Assembly: GCA_030706015.1 (NCBI GenBank)
Contig: JAUZPI010000132.1
Location: 1-9,806 of the forward strand
Length of the DNA: 9,806 bases
Direction of reading: 5' to 3'
Origin: Bacillota bacterium
GTDB taxonomy: Bacteria > Bacillota > Clostridia > Clostridiales > Clostridiaceae
The translations under genes were made by a program, and so were the position numbers. Below, piece by piece: positions 6,051 to 9,806 of this stretch. The first letter of the stretch is position 1; the number at the start of each line of letters is the position of its first letter. The notes beneath the pieces are model-generated. The model searched no databases, was not told the origin of the DNA, and was given only the letters and a program-made list of their open reading frames with translations.

Positions 6051-6374
6051 TTGAGAATTAATTATGAAGAAAATGCTAAAATTATGAAGGCTCTTTCTGA
6101 TACAAATAGATTAAAAATAGTGGATATTCTATCCTGTGGAGAAAAATGCGCCTGTGATCTATTAGAGCGCTTTGATTTCTCCCAGCCAACACTTTCCCAT
6201 CATATGAAGGTGTTAATGGAATGTGGAATAGTTAACTGCAGAAAGGAAGGAGTATGGAATCATTATTCCCTAAATCGCTCTAACTGTAATAAATTAATAT
6301 TATTTCTTATGAATATCATAACTGATACAGAAGACTGTATATGTAAAGATAAAACTAAATGTGAATGTGAGTAA
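6051..6374 (+). CDS. arsR: ArsR-family metalloid-responsive repressor
   Basis: 107 residues. The ArsR/SmtB winged helix is clear: ALSDTNRLKIVDIL near the N-terminus, then recognition helix FSQPTLSHHMKVLMECGIV. Cys33-Ala-Cys35 (K-C-A-C-D-L-L) matches the As(III)-binding C-V-C-D-L site of plasmid ArsR at the start of the DNA-binding helices, with Cys29 as a possible third ligand. Unusually, the C-terminal tail carries a second cluster, Cys96-x-Cys98 and Cys104-x-Cys106. Other Cys lie in MECG, NCRK and SNCNK. The start is TTG 6051, with GAGGTG (6040-6045) 5 bases before it; no ATG upstream fits. It is the first gene of the operon and represses its own promoter through the palindrome at 6015-6038. 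Identity is firm; which Cys set binds metal is open. Confidence 0.93.
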   Translation: MRINYEENAKIMKALSDTNRLKIVDILSCGEKCACDLLERFDFSQPTLSHHMKVLMECGIVNCRKEGVWNHYSLNRSNCNKLILFLMNIITDTEDCICKDKTKCECE

Positions 6375-6388
6375 AGGAGATGGATATT

Positions 6389-6760
6389 ATGAAAAAGATG
6401 ATTATTTTTGATCCTGCAATGTGCTGCCCAACTGGGGTATGCGGACCAAGTATAGATCCAGAATTATTAAGGGTGTCTACAGTGCTAAACAGTTTAAAGA
6501 GTAAAGGTATTGTGGTAGAGCGACATAATCTTACAGGTAATCCTCAAGCCTTTGTGGATAATAAAGCAGTTAATGAGCTTTTAAATACAGAAGGTGTGGA
6601 TATATTACCAATAACTATTGTGGAGGGTGAGGTTGTTAAAACTAAGGCTTATCCAACTAATAAAGAATTCTGTACTATGTTAGAGCTTCCAGAGGATTAT
6701 CTTAAGGCTAAAATTAAGATGAAGCCTAAAAGCTGCGGCTGCGGTGATGGATGCTGTTAA
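6389..6760 (+). CDS. arsD: ArsD arsenite metallochaperone
   Basis: 123 residues from ATG 6389. The N-terminal F-D-P-A-M-C-C-P-T-G-V-C-G motif places Cys12, Cys13 and Cys18 at the same numbers as in plasmid R773 ArsD, where these residues bind As(III) and pass it to ArsA. The body (thioredoxin-like fold) is of normal length. The C-terminus C-G-C-G-D-G-C-C (Cys116, 118, 122, 123) resembles the vicinal Cys pairs of R773 ArsD. An in-frame ATG at 6380 lies inside the SD AAAGGAGA (6373-6380) and is rejected; ATG 6389 is well spaced, and the Cys numbering supports it. The SD overlaps the arsR stop codon, suggesting coupled translation. ArsD is also a weak DNA-binding co-regulator in R773; here the chaperone role next to arsA is the safer call. 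Confidence 0.94.
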   Translation: MKKMIIFDPAMCCPTGVCGPSIDPELLRVSTVLNSLKSKGIVVERHNLTGNPQAFVDNKAVNELLNTEGVDILPITIVEGEVVKTKAYPTNKEFCTMLELPEDYLKAKIKMKPKSCGCGDGCC

Positions 6761-6782
6761 TTAATGAAATGGAGGTGTGAAG

Positions 6783-8528
6783 GTGGCAGATTTATTTAAT
6801 CCCAATAATATTGCTTTAACTAAATATTTGTTCTTCACAGGTAAAGGAGGAGTTGGCAAAACTTCTACTGCCTGTGCTGTTGCTATGACCTTAGCAGATC
6901 AAGGAAAGAGAGTAATGTTAGTAAGTACAGATCCAGCTTCTAATTTGCAGGATGTTTTCAATACTGAGTTAAATAACAAAGGGGTTCAAATTAAAGAGGT
7001 ACCAAACCTTATAGTTGCTAATTTCAATCCTGAAGAGGCAGCCAATGAGTATAAAGAGAGTGTGATTGGTCCTTTTAGAGGAAAGCTTCCAGAGGTGGTT
7101 ATCAAAAACATGGAAGAACAGCTTTCAGGCTCCTGTACTGTTGAAATAGCTGCCTTCAATGAATTTTCAAGTTTTATTACAGATGAAAAGGTGCAACGAG
7201 AATTTGATTATGTAATATTTGATACAGCTCCAACTGGTCATACCTTAAGAATGTTGCAATTACCTTCTGCCTGGAGTGATTTTATAAGTGAAAGTACTCA
7301 TGGAGCATCCTGCCTTGGGCAATTAGCAGGACTTGAAGATAAAAAAGAAGTTTATAAGAATGCTGTAAAAAACTTAGCAGATAAAAACCTGACCACACTT
7401 ATTTTAGTTTCAAGACCAGAAAGCTCTCCGCTGAAGGAAGCTGAAAGAGCCTCTAAGGAATTGCAGGATATTGGAGTAAATAATCAAATTCTTGTTATTA
7501 ACGGAGTACTGCAAAAGCAGGACGATGAATTATCTGCGGCACTATATGAAAAACAGCAGAAAGCTTTAGAGGGAATGCCTCAGTATCTAAAGCAGTTAGA
7601 AACCTTTGAAATTCCGCTGAGACCTTATAATATTACAGGACTTGAAAATGTAAGAGCTTTTTTAAAGGAAGATAGTATAGGCTATACTCCTGAAGAATTA
7701 GAGGTTAATCATATACCTAAACTGCAAACCTTAGTGGAGGACTTGTATAATAGCGATAAAAAGGTTATTTTCACTATGGGTAAAGGGGGAGTGGGTAAAA
7801 CCACAATTGCTGCTGCAGTGGCATTAGGTCTAGCTAAGAAGGGCAAAAAGGTTCATCTCACAACTACAGACCCAGCAGCTCATCTGAAGTTTGTTTTAGA
7901 TAATGATTTTGGTATAAGTCTTAGCAGCATTGATGAAAAAGAAGAGCTGGCAAAGTATACCGAAGAAGTATTATCTAAAGCTAGAGAAACCATGAATGAA
8001 GAAGATATAGCTTATGTGGAGGAGGACTTAAGGTCACCATGCACTCAAGAAATTGCTGTATTCAGAGCTTTTGCCAGACTTGTTGAAAAGTCAGAAAATG
8101 AAGTGGTTGTAATTGATACAGCCCCAACAGGACACACTTTGCTGCTATTGGATTCCACGGAGAGTTACCATAGAGAGATTCAGCGTTCTCAGGGAGACAT
8201 ACCTGAGTCAGTTAAAAACTTGTTACCAAAGCTTAGAAATGAAAAGGATACTGAAGTAATTATAGTAACCCTTGCAGAGCCTACTCCGGTTTATGAAGCC
8301 TTAAGATTGCAACAGGATTTAGAAAGAGCAGGCATCCACAATAAATGGTGGGTAATTAACTCCAGTATGTACGCTGCTAATACCACAAATGAAATTTTAA
8401 AAGCTAAGGCAAATAATGAAATTCAGTGGATTAACAAGGTTAATGAAATTTCTAAAGGTAATTTTGCGGTTATAGATTGGAAAGCAGAAGAAGTTAAAGG
8501 TGAGAAACTAAAAAACTTATTAAATTAA
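6783..8528 (+). CDS. arsA: ArsA arsenite-stimulated ATPase, two fused halves
   Basis: 581 residues from GTG 6783, full length for the bacterial two-half type. Half A1 has the P-loop G-K-G-G-V-G-K-T-S (20-28), the D-T-A-P-T-G-H-T switch at 147, Cys118 (S-C-T-V-E-I-A-A-F) and Cys177 (G-A-S-C-L-G). Half A2 has the second P-loop (333-341), the second D-T-A-P-T-G-H-T at 445, and Cys420 (S-P-C-T-Q-E-I-A-V-F). These three Cys correspond to Cys113, Cys172 and Cys422 of R773 ArsA, which form the metalloid site, so the enzyme looks intact. It receives As(III) from ArsD and energises export through the membrane partner, here probably Acr3. GTG 6777 touches the SD (GGAGG, 6771-6775); GTG 6783 has a 7-base gap and is preferred. 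arsD ends 22 bases upstream. Confidence 0.96.
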   Translation: MADLFNPNNIALTKYLFFTGKGGVGKTSTACAVAMTLADQGKRVMLVSTDPASNLQDVFNTELNNKGVQIKEVPNLIVANFNPEEAANEYKESVIGPFRGKLPEVVIKNMEEQLSGSCTVEIAAFNEFSSFITDEKVQREFDYVIFDTAPTGHTLRMLQLPSAWSDFISESTHGASCLGQLAGLEDKKEVYKNAVKNLADKNLTTLILVSRPESSPLKEAERASKELQDIGVNNQILVINGVLQKQDDELSAALYEKQQKALEGMPQYLKQLETFEIPLRPYNITGLENVRAFLKEDSIGYTPEELEVNHIPKLQTLVEDLYNSDKKVIFTMGKGGVGKTTIAAAVALGLAKKGKKVHLTTTDPAAHLKFVLDNDFGISLSSIDEKEELAKYTEEVLSKARETMNEEDIAYVEEDLRSPCTQEIAVFRAFARLVEKSENEVVVIDTAPTGHTLLLLDSTESYHREIQRSQGDIPESVKNLLPKLRNEKDTEVIIVTLAEPTPVYEALRLQQDLERAGIHNKWWVINSSMYAANTTNEILKAKANNEIQWINKVNEISKGNFAVIDWKAEEVKGEKLKNLLN

Positions 8529-8552
8529 AATAAAATTACGGAGGATGATATT

Positions 8553-8963
8553 ATGAAACCAAAAGTAGCATTTATATGCGTTCACAATTCTTGTAGATCT
8601 CAAATGGCGGAGGCATTAGGAAAGATGTTTGCTTCTGAGGTTTTTGAAGCCTATTCTGCAGGAACAGAACTAAGACCTCAGATAAACCAAGATGCAGTAA
8701 GAATAATTAAAGATTTGTATAAGGTTGATATGAATGAAACACAAAAGTCAAAATTACTTGAAGATATACCAGCAGTAGATATAGTTATAAAAATGGGCTG
8801 TAATGTAGTGTGTCCATATTTGCCTTCAAAGCATATGGAAGACTGGGGATTAGAGGACCCATCAGGTAAAAGTGACGAAGAATTCATAAAAACTGCAAAA
8901 GCTATTGAAGAAAAAGTTAAAGACTTAGCAGAAAGAGTTAAAAATAGTGAAATAAAACTATAA
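8553..8963 (+). CDS. arsC: Arsenate reductase ArsC, low-molecular-weight phosphatase fold
   Basis: 136 residues, normal length. The P-loop C-V-H-N-S-C-R (Cys9 to Arg15) is the C-X5-R motif of the LMW-PTPase fold, and D-P-S-G (Asp102) supplies the general acid. In thioredoxin-coupled ArsC of S. aureus and B. subtilis, Cys82 and Cys89 relay the disulfide; here the matching stretch is G-C-N-V-V-C-P, with Cys83 and Cys87, a shorter spacing also met in other branches of the family. The enzyme reduces arsenate to arsenite, which the following exporter removes. ACGGAGG (8538-8544) lies 8 bases before the ATG. It lies 24 bases after arsA and 16 bases before acr3, so it is inside the operon. The electron donor (thioredoxin or other) cannot be settled from sequence. 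Confidence 0.93.
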   Translation: MKPKVAFICVHNSCRSQMAEALGKMFASEVFEAYSAGTELRPQINQDAVRIIKDLYKVDMNETQKSKLLEDIPAVDIVIKMGCNVVCPYLPSKHMEDWGLEDPSGKSDEEFIKTAKAIEEKVKDLAERVKNSEIKL

Positions 8964-8979
8964 TATAGGGGGGATGGTT

Positions 8980-9806
8980 TTGAATAATAAAACAAGCAGG
9001 CTGGCATGGCTGGATAGATATTTAACATTATGGATTTTCCTAGCAATGGCCTTAGGAGTGCTGCTAGGCTGGGGAGTACCTAGTATGGCAAATGCCCTAT
9101 CTTCTCTTTCTGTTGGCACAACCTCAATCCCTATAGCTGTAGGACTGATAGTAATGATGTATCCGCCGCTGGCAAAAGTAAATTATAAAGAACTTGGAAA
9201 AGTATTCAGAAATCCAAAGGTGCTGGGATTATCTCTTATACAAAACTGGATTATAGGACCTGTGCTCATGTTTATTCTGGCTATTGTATTTTTGCACTCA
9301 TATCCTGAATTTATGACTGGACTTATACTGATTGGTTTGGCCAGATGCATAGCTATGGTAATAGTGTGGAATAACCTTGCAGACGGAGATAACGAATATG
9401 CTGCTGCACTGGTAGCCTTTAATTCAATATTTCAGGTTATCTTTTACTCCATTTATTCCTATGTATTTATAACAGTTCTTCCAACCTGGTTTGGGCTAAC
9501 TGGTTATAAGGTTGATATATCTATGGGTGAAGTAGCAAAATCAGTAGTGATTTACTTAGGAATTCCCTTTGCAGCTGGGTTGCTCACTCGATTAATATTA
9601 GAACCTATAAAGGGAACAGTATGGTACACCAAAAAATTCATACCTAAGATTAGTCCACTGGCATTAATAGCCCTGCTCTTTACCATAGTAGTAATGTTTA
9701 TGTACAAAGGTAAGTATATAGTGGAGCTTCCTATGGATGTTGTGAGAATTGCTATTCCGCTTCTCATTTACTTTGCATTTATGTTTGCAGCTTCCTTCTT
9801 TATAAG
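8980..9806 (+). CDS. acr3: Acr3-family arsenite efflux permease, 3' end outside window
   Basis: The frame is open from TTG 8980 to the right edge, giving 275 codons of a family that usually has about 350 residues. The protein starts M-N-N-K-T-S-R-L-A-W-L-D-R-Y-L-T and is strongly hydrophobic, with several membrane segments. The signature G-L-A-R-C-I-A-M-V-I-V-W-N-N-L-A-D-G-D places Cys123 where Acr3 proteins have the essential membrane Cys (Cys129 in Alkaliphilus metalliredigens). The family exports arsenite using the proton gradient and is not related to ArsB. Next to arsD and arsA it probably forms an ATP-assisted pump. The start has an AGGGGGG run ending 6 bases upstream. It begins 16 bases after arsC and is the fifth visible operon gene; what follows it is unknown. 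Confidence 0.95.
   Translation, partial: MNNKTSRLAWLDRYLTLWIFLAMALGVLLGWGVPSMANALSSLSVGTTSIPIAVGLIVMMYPPLAKVNYKELGKVFRNPKVLGLSLIQNWIIGPVLMFILAIVFLHSYPEFMTGLILIGLARCIAMVIVWNNLADGDNEYAAALVAFNSIFQVIFYSIYSYVFITVLPTWFGLTGYKVDISMGEVAKSVVIYLGIPFAAGLLTRLILEPIKGTVWYTKKFIPKISPLALIALLFTIVVMFMYKGKYIVELPMDVVRIAIPLLIYFAFMFAASFFI

Noticed and set aside
8678..9046. Minus-strand open frame of 122 codons
   Set aside because: It is antisense to arsC and the start of acr3, both of which are certain, and it has no recognisable domain.
9552..9767. Minus-strand open frame of 71 codons
   Set aside because: It is antisense to acr3. Its hydrophobic appearance mirrors the membrane segments of that gene.
1..9806. An undescribed defence or mobile system
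   Set aside because: Every substantial frame falls in a known family, and no integrase, transposase, toxin-antitoxin pair, CRISPR repeat or attachment site was seen.

Overview
The window is AT-rich on both strands, with strong Shine-Dalgarno (SD) sequences, frequent TTG/GTG starts and short intrinsic terminators. This and the protein families point to a low-GC Firmicute, most likely a Clostridium sensu lato. The species cannot be fixed from the sequence. Gene boundaries are tight, no tRNA, rRNA, transposase or CRISPR is visible, and no stretch longer than about 300 bases lacks a gene.

Layout. (1) 1-718: the 3' part of a short KdpD-type protein (KdpD N-terminal domain plus universal-stress domain, no histidine kinase), cut by the left edge and closed by a terminator. 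(2) 959-4831: two closely related membrane-anchored L,D-transpeptidases (cell-wall cross-linking enzymes) on either side of a DJ-1/PfpI-family gene. (3) 4924-5877: a divergent pair, a flavin-type split-barrel protein on the minus strand and an HxlR-family regulator on the plus strand, with an AAGTA-rich probable operator between them. (4) 5985-9806: an arsenic-resistance operon, arsR-arsD-arsA-arsC-acr3, with a strong promoter, a perfect palindromic operator and short gaps. acr3 is complete at its 5' end and runs off the right edge.

How the genes work together. In the ars operon ArsC reduces arsenate to arsenite, ArsD hands arsenite to the two-domain ATPase ArsA, and Acr3 exports it; ArsR shuts the promoter when no metalloid is bound. 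The transpeptidase pair probably makes 3-3 peptidoglycan cross-links or attaches proteins to the wall. The KdpD-like protein probably belongs to a kdp potassium locus to the left.

Most of the window is recognisable, and I see no convincing undescribed system. The points most worth a second look are the degenerate c-di-AMP motif in the short KdpD, the duplicated transpeptidases with a nested hairpin in the leader of the second, a family of look-alike terminators, the two Cys clusters in ArsR, and the unusual Cys spacing in ArsC. Several gene starts were moved to codons with properly spaced SD sequences; each choice is explained in its entry.
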